Source: a bacterium
GTDB taxonomy: Bacteria; Patescibacteriota; Patescibacteriia; Patescibacteriales; UBA12465
DNA: 55,473 nucleotides
Direction of reading: 5' to 3'
Assembly (NCBI GenBank): GCA_021806615.1
Contig: JAJZRB010000007.1
Span: 1-55,473, forward strand
Notes under the pieces: model-generated
Seen by the model: the letters and a program-made list of their open reading frames with translations, nothing else
The model's database searches: none
Told to the model about the DNA's origin: nothing
Program-made: the position numbers and the translations under genes
Part shown: piece by piece, positions 1 to 9,081 of the stretch
Layout: the number at the start of each line of letters is the position of its first letter
Position numbering within the stretch: position 1 is the first letter of the stretch

Positions 1-731
1 TCCCCGTACTTATCCATCAGCAAGATGTCCGTCCGGGCTTAGCTAATAAGCTGATGGCGCCTGGCGCCAGGGTAATCACCGTAACTTTTGAAAAGTCTCT
101 ATCTGATTATGGATCCCGCGCCGTTCTGATAGGGAATCCTATCCGAGAAGCCGCCATTAACGGCAGTCAGTCGGCGCCTGAAGAAATCAGGCGTCGCTAC
201 CTGTTGAATTCGGATAAACCTTTAGTCTTGGTGGCTGGCGGCGGAACCGGCTCCACGGCGATCAACAAGCTTATTTTAAAAATCATCCCGAGCTTAAGCG
301 ATTTTTGCGAAGTTCTTCATCTGACCGGACCAGGCAAGCTGGAAGAGGGGATAATGAATAACGCTGACTATCAGGCGCGGGAATTCGTCGCGCCGGATGA
401 GCTCCTGAATCTGATAGCCGCCTCTGACCTGGTCGTTTCCAGAGCGGGACTGGCGACCCTGACCGAATTATCCTTTTTAAGTAAGCCGGCGATTTTGATC
501 CCTATTCCGGATTCGCATCAAGAGGATAATGCCGCGGTTTTCAGCGCCGCTCAAGCGGCCATCGTCTTCGAGCAGAGAGAATTGACGCCGGACAGATTAG
601 CGGCGGAAATAAAGCGGGTTTTAATGGACCAGGTCCTGCGCGACAAGCTCAGCCGGAATATCGCTAAAGTCATCAGGCGGGGTGCCGCGGGGAAAATGGC
701 CGGCCTTATTGAGGAAATCCTGGGGAAATAA
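1..731 (+). CDS. murG: MurG, UDP-GlcNAc transferase (5' end outside window)
   Basis: Transfers GlcNAc from UDP-GlcNAc to lipid I, giving lipid II, on the inner face of the cell membrane. The frame is open to the left edge, so about the first 120 residues lie outside the window. What remains begins in the MurG 'HQQDVRPGLANK' block, where other MurG proteins have an HEQNxxPGxxN sequence. It then has the glycine-rich loop VAGGGTGS that opens the C-terminal GT-B domain (near nt 235) and the donor-binding block RAGLATLTELSFL followed by IPIPDSHQEDNA. It stops at TAA 729-731. murC follows about 600 bp downstream on the same strand, with an opposing small gene between them. The family call is firm; only the N-terminal half is unseen. 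Confidence 0.9.
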   Translation, partial: PVLIHQQDVRPGLANKLMAPGARVITVTFEKSLSDYGSRAVLIGNPIREAAINGSQSAPEEIRRRYLLNSDKPLVLVAGGGTGSTAINKLILKIIPSLSDFCEVLHLTGPGKLEEGIMNNADYQAREFVAPDELLNLIAASDLVVSRAGLATLTELSFLSKPAILIPIPDSHQEDNAAVFSAAQAAIVFEQRELTPDRLAAEIKRVLMDQVLRDKLSRNIAKVIRRGAAGKMAGLIEEILGK

Positions 732-732
732 A

Positions 733-758
733 AAATCCTACCGATGCGGGCAGGATTT
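733..758 (-). terminator. Intrinsic terminator of the minus-strand membrane protein gene
   Basis: AAATCCT (733-739) pairs with AGGATTT (752-758). Read on the minus strand, the hairpin is followed by a run of T (TTTTTTATTT) inside the murG stop region, so it fits termination of the leftward gene ending at 772. On the plus strand no T run follows, so it is a poor terminator for murG. Confidence 0.6.
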
Positions 759-771
759 GGGGTCGCGATTT

Positions 772-1227
772 TTAAGGAGGGAACTTTTTAAGCCTGATCG
801 GAATGATGGTTATGAGTATCAAGCTGGATATAATCAGGGCATAGAAGATAATTATGTCTGGCATGGATCTCGCCAGAGCCCTGGGATCCGCCACTGCTTC
901 GCTGAATACCCCGATTTTTACCAGGAGATTCAGATAAGCCAGGGCGAACATGGAGCCGAAAATGATGATGAAGATATTTAGCGCTTTTCTTATCTTTTTA
1001 GTCCGGTCGGCAGACGCCCTCTTATTTCCGTTGTCTCCATCCTGTTTATGGCCATAATATATCGCGGCATAGAAAAAGGATAGAGAGAGATAAAGCGAAA
1101 CGATCTTTACTACGTGTCCAGATTCTCCGGAAAAAGAGGCTAGAAAAGCGAATATGTCGGTTTTTAACAATCCGTTTATGAAGAAAAAAACCGAAAGTGA
1201 AGCGAAAATGATGATTTTTAATTTCAT
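772..1227 (-). CDS. Small four-helix membrane protein, unknown function
   Basis: 151 residues, encoded opposite to its neighbours. Four hydrophobic stretches (about residues 1-21, 39-59, 80-109 and 125-148) predict four membrane helices, with a short charged loop rich in K, R, D and N between helices two and three. The start is supported by a clear GGAGG four bases before the ATG (1231-1235, minus strand), which most genes here lack, and a terminator follows the stop. I do not recognise a family. The plus-strand frame 682-981 that overlaps it is its shadow. Confidence 0.7.
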   Translation of the reverse strand: MKLKIIIFASLSVFFFINGLLKTDIFAFLASFSGESGHVVKIVSLYLSLSFFYAAIYYGHKQDGDNGNKRASADRTKKIRKALNIFIIIFGSMFALAYLNLLVKIGVFSEAVADPRALARSMPDIIIFYALIISSLILITIIPIRLKKFPP

Positions 1228-1251
1228 TTTTCCTCCAGAAAAATTTTTAAT

Positions 1252-1259
1252 GATACAAT
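1252..1259 (+). promoter_or_regulatory. Possible extended -10 promoter for murC
   Basis: TGATACAAT (1251-1259) fits an extended -10 element (TGn plus TACAAT) about 65 nt before the murC ATG. No convincing -35 is visible, so this is tentative. Confidence 0.3.
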
Positions 1260-1325
1260 GTTGAGACGTGTATTAATTGGTGGTCTTTGATTTTAAATTA
1301 CTATACTAATAAATATTTGTCAATT

Positions 1326-2756
1326 ATGCCCATAAAATCAGCTAAGAATAAAAATATATACTTTATCGGCATCAAAGGTGTCGGCATGACTATGTTGGCG
1401 CAGTTTTTGGCCGGTGAGGGCGATAAGATAAGCGGCTCGGATATCGCCGACTCATTTTTGACCGATAAAGTCCTGAGGGCTTCAAAAATAAAGGTTTTTT
1501 CGCCGTTCAGCGCGGAGAATGTCCCGGTTGGTTCCGACTTGATCGTCTATTCTTCCGCCTACAATGAGAATAATAATCCGGAACTGGCCTTTATCAAGGA
1601 TCACCCTAACCTTTTTAAAAAAACGAAAATCTTGCCCTATGCCGCCGCGCTTGGCACTATTTTTAACCGCCATTACGGCGTAGCTGTCTGTGGCAGTCAC
1701 GGAAAAACCACGACATCTGCCTGGCTCGGATACGTCTTATGGCGTTCCGGACTAAAGCCGAAAGTCCTGGTCGGCTCCCGCGTGCCGCAATTCAAAGGGA
1801 GCAGCTTGAATGGCGCGTCGCAGTATTTTATCGCGGAAACGGACGAATATCAGAACAAATTGCGATATTTCCAGCCGCGCGGCGTAATTTTAAATAATAT
1901 CGACTATGATCATCCGGATTTTTACAAGACTAAAACATCCTACGCTAAAGCTTTCTCTGATTTCGTCAAGAAAATTCCCGCCGCCGGATTTTTGATCGTC
2001 AATAACCGCGACAGAGAAAGCCGAAGAATAAAGAAATATTGTCGCGGGCAAGTGATTAGCTATGATCTGGTGACGGGCTCTTACGGATCAGGCGCGGATT
2101 ATTTAGCTTATGACCTGCGCCTGGAAAAAGGTTGGCAGATCTTCAAATTAAGCTATAAGGATCAAGACTTAGGTGAATTCAAGATCAGCCTTTGGGGTGA
2201 ACACAATGTTTTAAACGCACTGGCTGTTATCGTCGCCGCCCGCCAGCAAGCGGTGCCGCTCATCGCTTTAAAAAAACATTTAGCCGGCTTTAAAGGGACG
2301 GAGCGGCGCGCTCAAGTCTTAGGCCGCTATGCCGGCGCTTTGATCATTGACGACTATGCGCATCATCCGACGGAAATAAAAGCCACTGTCTACGGCTTGC
2401 GCCAGCGCTATCCCGCTAATAGGATCATCACGGTTTTCCATCCGCATACGTTTACCCGGACTAAAGCTCTTTTCCAGGACTTCGTCCGCAGTTTCGCGGA
2501 TACTGACGAACTTATCATCCTGGATATATATGGTTCGGCCCGGGAGAAGAAGGGCGGAGTTTCCAGCCGGGGATTAGCGGCTGCGATAGATAAAGCCAAC
2601 CGCCAGCGCGGCGTCAAGCAATCTGTCCGGCATATCCCGACGATAGCGGCCGCCAGCGCTTATTTGCGCCGCCGCTTGGCGCCTGCCGACATCCTCTTGC
2701 TTATGGGGGCTGGCGATGTCTTCCGGATAGGCGCCGAGCTTTTGAGAAAAAAATAA
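1326..2756 (+). CDS. murC: UDP-N-acetylmuramate--L-alanine ligase
   Basis: Adds L-alanine to UDP-MurNAc with ATP, the first amino acid of the peptidoglycan stem peptide, in the cytoplasm. I use the ATG at 1326 (MPIKSAKNKN), which places the N-terminal UDP-binding glycine motif IYFIGIKGVGMTMLAQFL near the start. A TTG at 1287 would add 13 residues of no obvious value. The ATP-binding loop GSHGKTTTSAW, the ligase motif DDYAHHPTEI and the C-terminal FHPHTFTRT block are all present. Its 476 residues are normal for MurC. It sits between murG and murB, with an ABC exporter inserted before murB. Confidence 0.95.
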   Translation: MPIKSAKNKNIYFIGIKGVGMTMLAQFLAGEGDKISGSDIADSFLTDKVLRASKIKVFSPFSAENVPVGSDLIVYSSAYNENNNPELAFIKDHPNLFKKTKILPYAAALGTIFNRHYGVAVCGSHGKTTTSAWLGYVLWRSGLKPKVLVGSRVPQFKGSSLNGASQYFIAETDEYQNKLRYFQPRGVILNNIDYDHPDFYKTKTSYAKAFSDFVKKIPAAGFLIVNNRDRESRRIKKYCRGQVISYDLVTGSYGSGADYLAYDLRLEKGWQIFKLSYKDQDLGEFKISLWGEHNVLNALAVIVAARQQAVPLIALKKHLAGFKGTERRAQVLGRYAGALIIDDYAHHPTEIKATVYGLRQRYPANRIITVFHPHTFTRTKALFQDFVRSFADTDELIILDIYGSAREKKGGVSSRGLAAAIDKANRQRGVKQSVRHIPTIAAASAYLRRRLAPADILLLMGAGDVFRIGAELLRKK

Positions 2757-2777
2757 TTTTTTATCGTCCGACCGCTT

Positions 2778-4568
2778 ATGACTGATAATAAGGCTAAAAA
2801 AATAGATATAGAAAGCATACCTTGGAAATTATTCTGGGCGGAATTATGGCGCTTTATGGAGCCTTTTCGGAAATTCTTTGCCGTCATCCTGACCTTTATT
2901 ATCATATCCGCGGCTTTGGATATCGCCTCGCCCTATATCTTGAAATTGGTCATTGACGGCTTGAACGGCTTCAACCTGAACGATCTTCCCTTATTGCTAC
3001 GGTTTATCGCCTTGTATTTCATATCGGAAGAGGTCAGCGTCGTCATCGGTTATTTCGGCGATCGGAAGATACTCCGCCTATTAGTGGATGTCGAATACTA
3101 TCTGGGCCTCAAGGCGCAGGAAAAATTAGTCGCTCTTAGCTTAGGCTATCACGAAAGAGAAAATACCGGCAGCAAGATAGTGCGCATCGAACGCGGCGTG
3201 GATAAGATCTCCGAATTCATAAACAATATCTGCTGGGAAGTGGCGCCGACCGTCATCCGCCTATTATTCACCCTCGCGGCTTTATTCTGGGCAGATTGGC
3301 GTATCGGCTTATCGTTCATTATCGTGGCGCCGCTTTGTATCACGGTCACCTATCTGGCCAATAAGCGGATGTACCCCATACGCAAGGAGATATATCGAGA
3401 CTATGAAACGGCGAGCGGCAAGATGGGGCAGGCGATAATAAATATCAACGCCGTCCAATCTTTCGTCCAGGAACGGCGCGAGCTATCGGAGTTTGATAAG
3501 ATCAAGGCTCATGTCCGCGATAATGAGGATAAGCAATGGGGCTGGATGATGAAGGTCGGCCTAGGCCGGAATTCCTTAGCTACGCTCGGACGAATAGCCG
3601 TCTTATTCCTCGGAGTTTATCTGGCCTATAAAGGCAGTATTACTATTGGCACCCTTATTTTCGCTTTTACTCTCAGCGAAAAATCTTACAGCTCTTTATT
3701 GCGCCTGTCTCGTTTCTATGACCGCGTAGAAGAGGGCCGGGAAGGAGTAAGCCGGCTCCTGGCCTTGTTCAAAGCGGAAAGCGAAATCGTTAATAAGCCC
3801 AGGGCGTATAAGCCGAAGAACATCGTTGGAGAAATAAGATTCGAGGACGTCGCTTTTTATTACGGCAGCAATGAGCGCCCGGCCGTCAGCAATTTGAATT
3901 TTAAGATAGATTCCGGCTGCATTACGGCTCTCGTCGGACCGTCGGGGGGCGGAAAGACGACAGTCGCCCGCCTCATTTATCGCCACTATGATCCGCAAGG
4001 CGGCCGGGTTCTTTTAGACGGCCGGGATTTGCGCGATTATGATCTGCATGCTTTTCGGAAATTCTTAGCCATCGTGCCGCAAGAAGTGGAAATATTCGAT
4101 CTGAGCGTGGCCGAAAATATCGCCTACGCCAAGCCGAACGCCAGCCAAAAGGAGATTGAAGCCGCCGCGCGCACCGCTAACGCCGCTGAGTTCATTGAAA
4201 AATTAGAAGAAGGCTATAAGACCATGGTCGGCGAACGGGGCATAAAACTGTCCGGCGGGCAAAGGCAGCGCCTCGGCATCGCCCGCGCCGTATTGGCCAA
4301 TCCTCGGATTTTGATTTTTGACGAAGCGACTTCTAATCTAGACAGCCAGAGCGAAGCTTTGATCCAGGACGCTATGGATAAGATAAGCCGCGATCGCTCG
4401 CTCATCATTATCGCGCACCGTTTAAGCACGATTAAGCGAGCCGACAAGATAATCGTGCTGGAAAACGGCCATGTCGCCGAGGTCGGCAGCCATCTGGAAT
4501 TAGCCCGGGTGACGGGCGGGCTATATGCTAAGCTCTTGAAATTGCAGGCTATGGGCGACGTGGACTGA
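2778..4568 (+). CDS. ABC exporter, fused membrane and ATPase domains (MsbA/multidrug type)
   Basis: A half-transporter of 596 residues expected to work as a homodimer in the cell membrane. Residues 1-330 form the membrane domain with about six helices. Residues 350-596 are the ATPase: Walker A GPSGGGKTT (387-395), signature LSGGQRQR (from 491), Walker B ILIFDEATS with D515/E516, and H-loop H547. The substrate cannot be read from sequence. Its position between murC and murB suggests a lipid or envelope precursor, but this is only context. It starts 21 nt after murC, and its TGA stop overlaps the predicted -35 of murB. Confidence 0.9.
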   Translation: MTDNKAKKIDIESIPWKLFWAELWRFMEPFRKFFAVILTFIIISAALDIASPYILKLVIDGLNGFNLNDLPLLLRFIALYFISEEVSVVIGYFGDRKILRLLVDVEYYLGLKAQEKLVALSLGYHERENTGSKIVRIERGVDKISEFINNICWEVAPTVIRLLFTLAALFWADWRIGLSFIIVAPLCITVTYLANKRMYPIRKEIYRDYETASGKMGQAIININAVQSFVQERRELSEFDKIKAHVRDNEDKQWGWMMKVGLGRNSLATLGRIAVLFLGVYLAYKGSITIGTLIFAFTLSEKSYSSLLRLSRFYDRVEEGREGVSRLLALFKAESEIVNKPRAYKPKNIVGEIRFEDVAFYYGSNERPAVSNLNFKIDSGCITALVGPSGGGKTTVARLIYRHYDPQGGRVLLDGRDLRDYDLHAFRKFLAIVPQEVEIFDLSVAENIAYAKPNASQKEIEAAARTANAAEFIEKLEEGYKTMVGERGIKLSGGQRQRLGIARAVLANPRILIFDEATSNLDSQSEALIQDAMDKISRDRSLIIIAHRLSTIKRADKIIVLENGHVAEVGSHLELARVTGGLYAKLLKLQAMGDVD

Positions 4569-4596
4569 TGACTTTTTCCTTGTTTTTCTTTATAAT
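4568..4596 (+). promoter_or_regulatory. murB promoter, predicted leaderless start
   Basis: -35 ATGACT (4568-4573), 17-bp spacer, perfect -10 TATAAT (4591-4596). The expected transcription start falls on or beside the A of the murB ATG (4603), so the mRNA should have no 5' leader. Confidence 0.7.
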
Positions 4597-4602
4597 GAAC
4601 CC

Positions 4603-5622
4603 ATGTTAAAAATAGAAAGAAATAAAGAATTAGCTCCTTTCACGACTCTGCGCATCGGCGCGGCCGCCGAATTTTTCGCGGTCTTGAAAAGCCGGTCGGA
4701 TTTAGAGGCGGCGATTATCTGGGCCAAGGAACATAGGAAAAAGATCTGGATCTTGGGCGGCGGTTCCAACGTGCTCATTTCCCAGGAGGTGCGAGGATTG
4801 GTCCTGAAGAATGAGATTAAAGGTTCTGAAATCGTGGAGCGTAATGATGACTACGCTCTCGTGGAAGCTAAATCAGGCGAAATCTGGACTAAATTCGTCA
4901 ATTTTACGGTACAGCACGGCCTCTACGGACTAGAGAATCTATTCTTGATCTATGGGACGGTCGGCGCCGCGCCTGTCCAGAACATCGGCGCTTATGGCGT
5001 GGAACTGAAAGATGTCTTTTATCATTTGAAGGCGATTGATTTGAAAACCGGCCACGAAAAGATATTCTCCGCGCGCGATTGCCGGTTCGCCTATCGCGAC
5101 AGCATCTTCAAGCATCAGCTGCGGGGCCGCTACTTTATCTATTCGGTAACCGTCAAATTGAAGCGCCAGCCAGACTTCAAGTTAGATTACGGGTCTATCC
5201 GGGAAGAGCTCTTGAAACGGAATATCAAAGAGCCTCGTCTGCGCGATATAGTCAAGGTGATCGAAGAAATACGCAATGCGAAGCTGCCTAATCCGGCGTT
5301 AAGCCCCAATGCCGGTTCTTTTTTCAAGAATGTTGAAATTTCCCGGGCTAAATCCGAGGCGCTTTTAAAAAGATATCCTGACTTGCCGCATTTTTCGGCC
5401 TCAGGAGGCAAAGTGAAGATTCCGGCCGGCTGGCTGATTGAAAAGGCCGGATTCAGAGGGAAGAGGATCGGTCCGGTCGGCATGCATGATAAACAGGCCC
5501 TGGTTCTGGTGAACTATGACGGCGCTAGCGCTAAGCAAGTCCTGGCTTTCATCAAAAAAGTGAAGGCGGCGGTTAAGAAAAAGTTCGCTCTTGATTTGGA
5601 AGAAGAAGTTAATATATTATAA
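4603..5622 (+). CDS. murB: UDP-N-acetylenolpyruvoylglucosamine reductase
   Basis: Reduces UDP-GlcNAc-enolpyruvate to UDP-MurNAc using FAD and NADPH. Its 339 residues contain the FAD-binding LGGGSNVLIS (from 51), GTVGAAPVQNIGAYG (from 118), the YRDSIFK motif, the catalytic serine in NAGSFFKN (S239), and a C-terminal LEEEVNIL whose glutamate near 335 matches the catalytic Glu of the E. coli-type enzyme. It has its own strong promoter although it lies only 34 nt after the exporter gene. alaS follows after 5 nt. Confidence 0.95.
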   Translation: MLKIERNKELAPFTTLRIGAAAEFFAVLKSRSDLEAAIIWAKEHRKKIWILGGGSNVLISQEVRGLVLKNEIKGSEIVERNDDYALVEAKSGEIWTKFVNFTVQHGLYGLENLFLIYGTVGAAPVQNIGAYGVELKDVFYHLKAIDLKTGHEKIFSARDCRFAYRDSIFKHQLRGRYFIYSVTVKLKRQPDFKLDYGSIREELLKRNIKEPRLRDIVKVIEEIRNAKLPNPALSPNAGSFFKNVEISRAKSEALLKRYPDLPHFSASGGKVKIPAGWLIEKAGFRGKRIGPVGMHDKQALVLVNYDGASAKQVLAFIKKVKAAVKKKFALDLEEEVNIL

Positions 5623-5627
5623 ATAAT

Positions 5628-7442
5628 ATGAATTCCAGAGAATTGCGCCAAAAATATTTAGATTTTTTCCTGGCTCGCGATCATGCCGTGATTTCCAGCG
5701 CGTCTTTGATTCCGGAAAACGATCCGACAGTCTTATTCACGACGGCCGGCATGCATCCTTTAGTCCCGTATTTATTGGGAGAAAAGCATCCGGCGGGAAC
5801 GCGTCTGACTGACGCGCAGAAGTGCATTAGGACCGGCGATATTGACGAGGTCGGCGATGCGACGCACCATACTTTTTTTGAAATGATGGGTAATTGGTCG
5901 CTGGGCGATTATTTCAAGAAAGAATCTATCGCCTATAGCTGGGAATTTCTAACGTCGCCGCAGTGGTTGAACCTTGATAAGAATCGCCTGGCGGTTTCGG
6001 TTTTCGCCGGCGACGGCGACGCCCCCTTCGATCAGGAAGCTTACGATATCTGGGCCGGAATTTTCCGTAATAATGATTTACCGTTAGATCGGATAGCTAA
6101 ATTGCCGAAAAAGAATAATTGGTGGGGGCCGGCCGGAACGACCGGGCCTTGCGGGCCGGACACGGAAATTTTTTACTGGGCGGGAGATCCTAGCAAAGTG
6201 CCGGCCGGGTTCAACGACGACAACGATTTATGGATAGAGATCTGGAATAACGTCTTCATGCAGTATAATAAGAATGCCGCCGGGCGATTTGAGCCGCTTG
6301 TCCAGAAGAACGTCGATACGGGCTTAGGATTAGAAAGAGTCCTCGCCGTCATGAACGGCTTAGCCGATAATTATCAGACCGACTTGTTCCGTAACATCAT
6401 CAGCAAAATAGAGGAGCTGAGCGGACGCCGATATGATGAGTCCCCGGAGATAACCAGGGCGATGCGCATCATTGCCGATCATCTGAAAGCGGCGACTTTC
6501 ATCATCAGCGATGATAAGGGGATAAGTCCTTCCAATACCGATCAAGGCTACGTCGTCCGTCGCCTTATCAGGCGCGCCATCCGCTATGGCAAACAGCTAG
6601 GCATTAAGATTCCTCTCTGGACCAAAGAGATCGCCTCGGTAGTCATTAGCGATTATCACGATATATATGGCGAATTGGGCAAGAACCGCCAATTGACTTT
6701 GGCCAGCCTTGATAAAGAAGAGGAAAAATTCAACCGTACCTTGGAAAAAGGCTTGGCCGAATTCTATAAATTATCGGGAGACATCAATGGCGTGACCGCC
6801 TTTACCCTGTATCAGAGCTATGGCTTTCCTTTAGAAATGACAGAGGAGCTAGCCGCTGAAAAAGGGATTAAGGTCGATCGCGACGGTTTTATGTCCGAAT
6901 TGAAGAAGCACCAGGACCTGTCGCGTACGGCTGCCGCAGGCAAATTCAAGGGCGGTTTAGCGGATGCCGGCGAAGAAACGACCAAGCTGCATACCGCCGC
7001 CCATCTGATGCTGGCCGCTTTGCGGCGGGTATTGGGCGATCATGTCGTCCAGAAGGGAAGCAATATCACCCCGGAAAGATTGCGTTTAGATTTTTCTCAT
7101 CCGGAAAAAATGACGCCGGAGAGTATCAAAGCGGTAGAAGATTTGGTCAACGGCGCCATCTCCAGCCATTATCCGGTTACTTGCGAAGAACTATCGTTGG
7201 CTGAGGCTAAGAATCGCGGCGCGATGGGCGTTTTTGATTCTAAATATGGTGAGCGCGTCAAGATTTATACTATCGCTCCTCTCCAGCCAGACGGACATCC
7301 TGATTTCAAACAGGCCTTTTCCCAAGAAATATGCGGCGGACCGCACGTGGAAAATACCGGCGTTCTCGGTCATTTTAAGATCCAGAAGGAAGAAGCTTCT
7401 AGTTCCGGCGTTCGCCGGATAAAGGCAATTTTAGAAAAATAA
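5628..7442 (+). CDS. alaS: Alanyl-tRNA synthetase, short form without C-Ala domain
   Basis: Charges tRNA-Ala. Residues 1-240 are the class II catalytic core (FTTAGMHPLVPYLLGE, TGLGLERV near 231). A helical tRNA-binding part follows, then the editing domain with zinc-ligand motifs HTAAH (H455, H459) and CGGPH (C569, H573), so clearing of mischarged serine should be intact. At 604 residues it is about 270 shorter than E. coli AlaS and ends right after the editing domain, without the C-terminal dimerising C-Ala domain. The end is a clean stop, not a frameshift. Short AlaS proteins are known from reduced genomes. Confidence 0.95.
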   Translation: MNSRELRQKYLDFFLARDHAVISSASLIPENDPTVLFTTAGMHPLVPYLLGEKHPAGTRLTDAQKCIRTGDIDEVGDATHHTFFEMMGNWSLGDYFKKESIAYSWEFLTSPQWLNLDKNRLAVSVFAGDGDAPFDQEAYDIWAGIFRNNDLPLDRIAKLPKKNNWWGPAGTTGPCGPDTEIFYWAGDPSKVPAGFNDDNDLWIEIWNNVFMQYNKNAAGRFEPLVQKNVDTGLGLERVLAVMNGLADNYQTDLFRNIISKIEELSGRRYDESPEITRAMRIIADHLKAATFIISDDKGISPSNTDQGYVVRRLIRRAIRYGKQLGIKIPLWTKEIASVVISDYHDIYGELGKNRQLTLASLDKEEEKFNRTLEKGLAEFYKLSGDINGVTAFTLYQSYGFPLEMTEELAAEKGIKVDRDGFMSELKKHQDLSRTAAAGKFKGGLADAGEETTKLHTAAHLMLAALRRVLGDHVVQKGSNITPERLRLDFSHPEKMTPESIKAVEDLVNGAISSHYPVTCEELSLAEAKNRGAMGVFDSKYGERVKIYTIAPLQPDGHPDFKQAFSQEICGGPHVENTGVLGHFKIQKEEASSSGVRRIKAILEK

Positions 7443-7480
7443 GCTTAGGTTAGCTATTTTTTAATTGTTTTTTTTGGTCT
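7443..7480 (+). terminator. Weak possible terminator after alaS
   Basis: A short AGCT...AGCT stem is followed by T runs (TTTTTT and TTTTTTTT). The stem is only 4 bp, so this is a weak call. Confidence 0.3.
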
Positions 7481-7488
7481 TCAGACTA

Positions 7489-7517
7489 TTGACAACTTCC
7501 CGCCTTATCTCTATAAT
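7489..7517 (+). promoter_or_regulatory. Consensus sigma-70 promoter of the infA/alpha operon
   Basis: Perfect -35 TTGACA (7489-7494), exactly 17 bp, perfect -10 TATAAT (7512-7517). Transcription should begin near 7524, giving an approximately 89-nt leader before infA. It is the best promoter match in the window. Confidence 0.9.
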
Positions 7518-7569
7518 AGATTTATATTAAGATTATTATAAAAAATAGGATAAATAATTTTTAAAGAAT

Positions 7570-7607
7570 TTTGATAAAGTAATGATTATCTTTATCAAAT
7601 TTTTTTG
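7570..7607 (+). promoter_or_regulatory. Terminator-like attenuator hairpin in the infA leader
   Basis: TTTGATAAAG (7570-7579) pairs perfectly over 10 bp with CTTTATCAAA (7590-7599), with a 10-nt loop, followed by seven T. This is a terminator shape, but it lies between the operon promoter and the infA ATG (7613), so it would act on the operon it belongs to. It could be attenuation or a protein-binding leader. Confidence 0.65.
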
Positions 7608-7612
7608 TGTTA

Positions 7613-7870
7613 ATGTCAAAAGACAGAGAAAATAACCAAGACAGTTCAGCCACTCTGAATGCGAAAGATTTCATTGAAGTGCAAGGGGAAGTATTGGAGC
7701 TGATGCCGGCGGCGACTTTTAAAGTTGCTCTTGAAAACGGGCATGAGATCCTAGCCCATTTGTCCGGCAAGATGCGGATGAATAAAATAAGGCTTTTGCC
7801 TGGCGACAAGGTCAAATTGCAAATCAGCCCCTACGATCTGACCAAGGGCCGGATAACTTACCGCCTCTAA
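7613..7870 (+). CDS. infA: Translation initiation factor IF-1
   Basis: 85 residues in one OB-fold. IF-1 binds the ribosomal A site during initiation. The core [19 protein letters not shown], followed by [20 protein letters not shown] and the end TKGRITYRL, is typical. An extra N-terminal segment of about 14 polar residues precedes the core. A GTG two codons upstream is in frame, but the ATG at 7613 is the natural start. First gene of the alpha operon, followed by rpmJ as in most bacteria. Confidence 0.95.
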   Translation: MSKDRENNQDSSATLNAKDFIEVQGEVLELMPAATFKVALENGHEILAHLSGKMRMNKIRLLPGDKVKLQISPYDLTKGRITYRL

Positions 7871-7904
7871 AGGCTATAATTTATTTTTTTTAATCAACTA
7901 AGAT

Positions 7905-8018
7905 ATGAAAGTAAGAGCTAGCGCTAAGAAAATTTGCAAGGATTGCAAGGTCGTCCGTCGCGGCGGCCGCGTCCGCGTTATCTGCAAGAATCCCAAGCAT
8001 AAGCAGAGACAGGGTTAA
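7905..8018 (+). CDS. rpmJ: Ribosomal protein bL36
   Basis: 37 residues. It has the complete bL36 zinc ribbon: CKDC, then a cysteine in [13 protein letters not shown] and a histidine, giving the C-x2-C...C-x4-H ligand set. This is the smallest gene I can support here. It lies between infA and rpsM, its standard place, with an AT-rich 34-nt spacer and no visible ribosome binding site. Confidence 0.95.
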   Translation: MKVRASAKKICKDCKVVRRGGRVRVICKNPKHKQRQG

Positions 8019-8048
8019 TTTATTATAAATATTTATTAATATTAAGAT

Positions 8049-8444
8049 ATGGCAGTAAGAATCGCGGGAGTCAATATCCCCAACGACAAGAGAATAGAAA
8101 TCGCCTTGACTTATATCCATGGCATCGGCCGGACCTCAGCCAATAAGATTCTGGTAGCGGCTAAGGTCGATAAAGACGTCCGGGTCAAGGACTTGAAAGA
8201 AGCTGAAGCTAACATTCTCCGGGAAATTGTAGAAAAAAAATATCTAGTAGAAGGAGATTTGCGCCGGGAAGTGGCCAGCAATATCAAGCGTCTCAGAGAA
8301 ATCGGCTGCTATCGCGGTTTGCGCCACTCTAAACATCTGCCGGTCCGCGGCCAGCGCACCAAGACCAATAGCCGGACAGTACGCGGCAATAAGCGCGTTA
8401 CGATGGGAAGCGGCAAGAGCAAGGCCGGCCTACAGAAAACCTAA
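8049..8444 (+). CDS. rpsM: Ribosomal protein uS13
   Basis: 131 residues. Head protein of the 30S subunit that contacts tRNA and the 50S. It has the N-terminal [20 protein letters not shown] and helix-two-turn-helix [13 protein letters not shown], then the basic C-terminal tail [20 protein letters not shown] that reaches toward the P site. Normal order between rpmJ and rpsK. Confidence 0.97.
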   Translation: MAVRIAGVNIPNDKRIEIALTYIHGIGRTSANKILVAAKVDKDVRVKDLKEAEANILREIVEKKYLVEGDLRREVASNIKRLREIGCYRGLRHSKHLPVRGQRTKTNSRTVRGNKRVTMGSGKSKAGLQKT

Positions 8445-8458
8445 TTTAAACATATCAT

Positions 8459-9064
8459 ATGCCTGAAGAAGCAAAAAAAGAATTAGAGCCCGTTACGACG
8501 GGAGAAGCTATATCCAGCCCGGCCGGAGCCGTTAAGAATGGAGCCGTTAAAATGGAAGACGGCGAAGCGAAAGACGAAAAGGATGGAGTTGATTTTTCGT
8601 TTGATTCCGCTAGCGAGGAATTGCCGGAGGAAATCAAGCAGAAATTAGAAAAGAATAAAGCGGCGCGCGCTAAGAAGAAGCTAGTCAAGAAGAAAAAGAA
8701 AAAAACCGCTCGGATAGTCAAGATCGGACGCGCCTATATCCAAGCGACCTATAATAATACGATGATCACTCTGACCGATCCGGCTGGGGATGTCATTTCT
8801 TGGGCAAGCGCCGGTTTAGCCGGCTTTAAGGGAGCCAAGAAAGCGACTCCTTATGCCGCCCAGATAATCACTAAGATCGCTACCCAGAAAGCCCGTGAAG
8901 AATATGGCTTGGAAGAAGTAAGCGTTTTCGTCTCTGGCGTCGGTACCGGCCGCGAAGCGGCTATCCGCGCTTTGAATGCCAACGGTTTGAATGTCGTGGC
9001 TATTAAAGATACGACTTCGGTCCCGCATAATGGCTGCCGGCCGAAAAAACCGCGCCGAGTTTAA
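8459..9064 (+). CDS. rpsK: Ribosomal protein uS11 with long N-terminal extension
   Basis: 201 residues against about 130 in most bacteria. The conserved core begins near residue 83 ([20 protein letters not shown]) and ends [15 protein letters not shown], the normal end at the platform of the 30S subunit. Residues 1-82 are low-complexity: first acidic and alanine-rich, then a basic lysine block [12 protein letters not shown]. An internal start is possible, but the frame is open from 8459, which sits 14 nt after rpsM, and no alternative ATG lies close to the core. Confidence 0.93.
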   Translation: MPEEAKKELEPVTTGEAISSPAGAVKNGAVKMEDGEAKDEKDGVDFSFDSASEELPEEIKQKLEKNKAARAKKKLVKKKKKKTARIVKIGRAYIQATYNNTMITLTDPAGDVISWASAGLAGFKGAKKATPYAAQIITKIATQKAREEYGLEEVSVFVSGVGTGREAAIRALNANGLNVVAIKDTTSVPHNGCRPKKPRRV

Positions 9065-9081
9065 ATAATTATTAAATACTT

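Noticed and set aside
682-981. Plus-strand frame of 99 codons overlapping the murG end
   Set aside because: Overlaps a minus-strand membrane protein with a proper SD and terminator; its translation has no folded-protein character.
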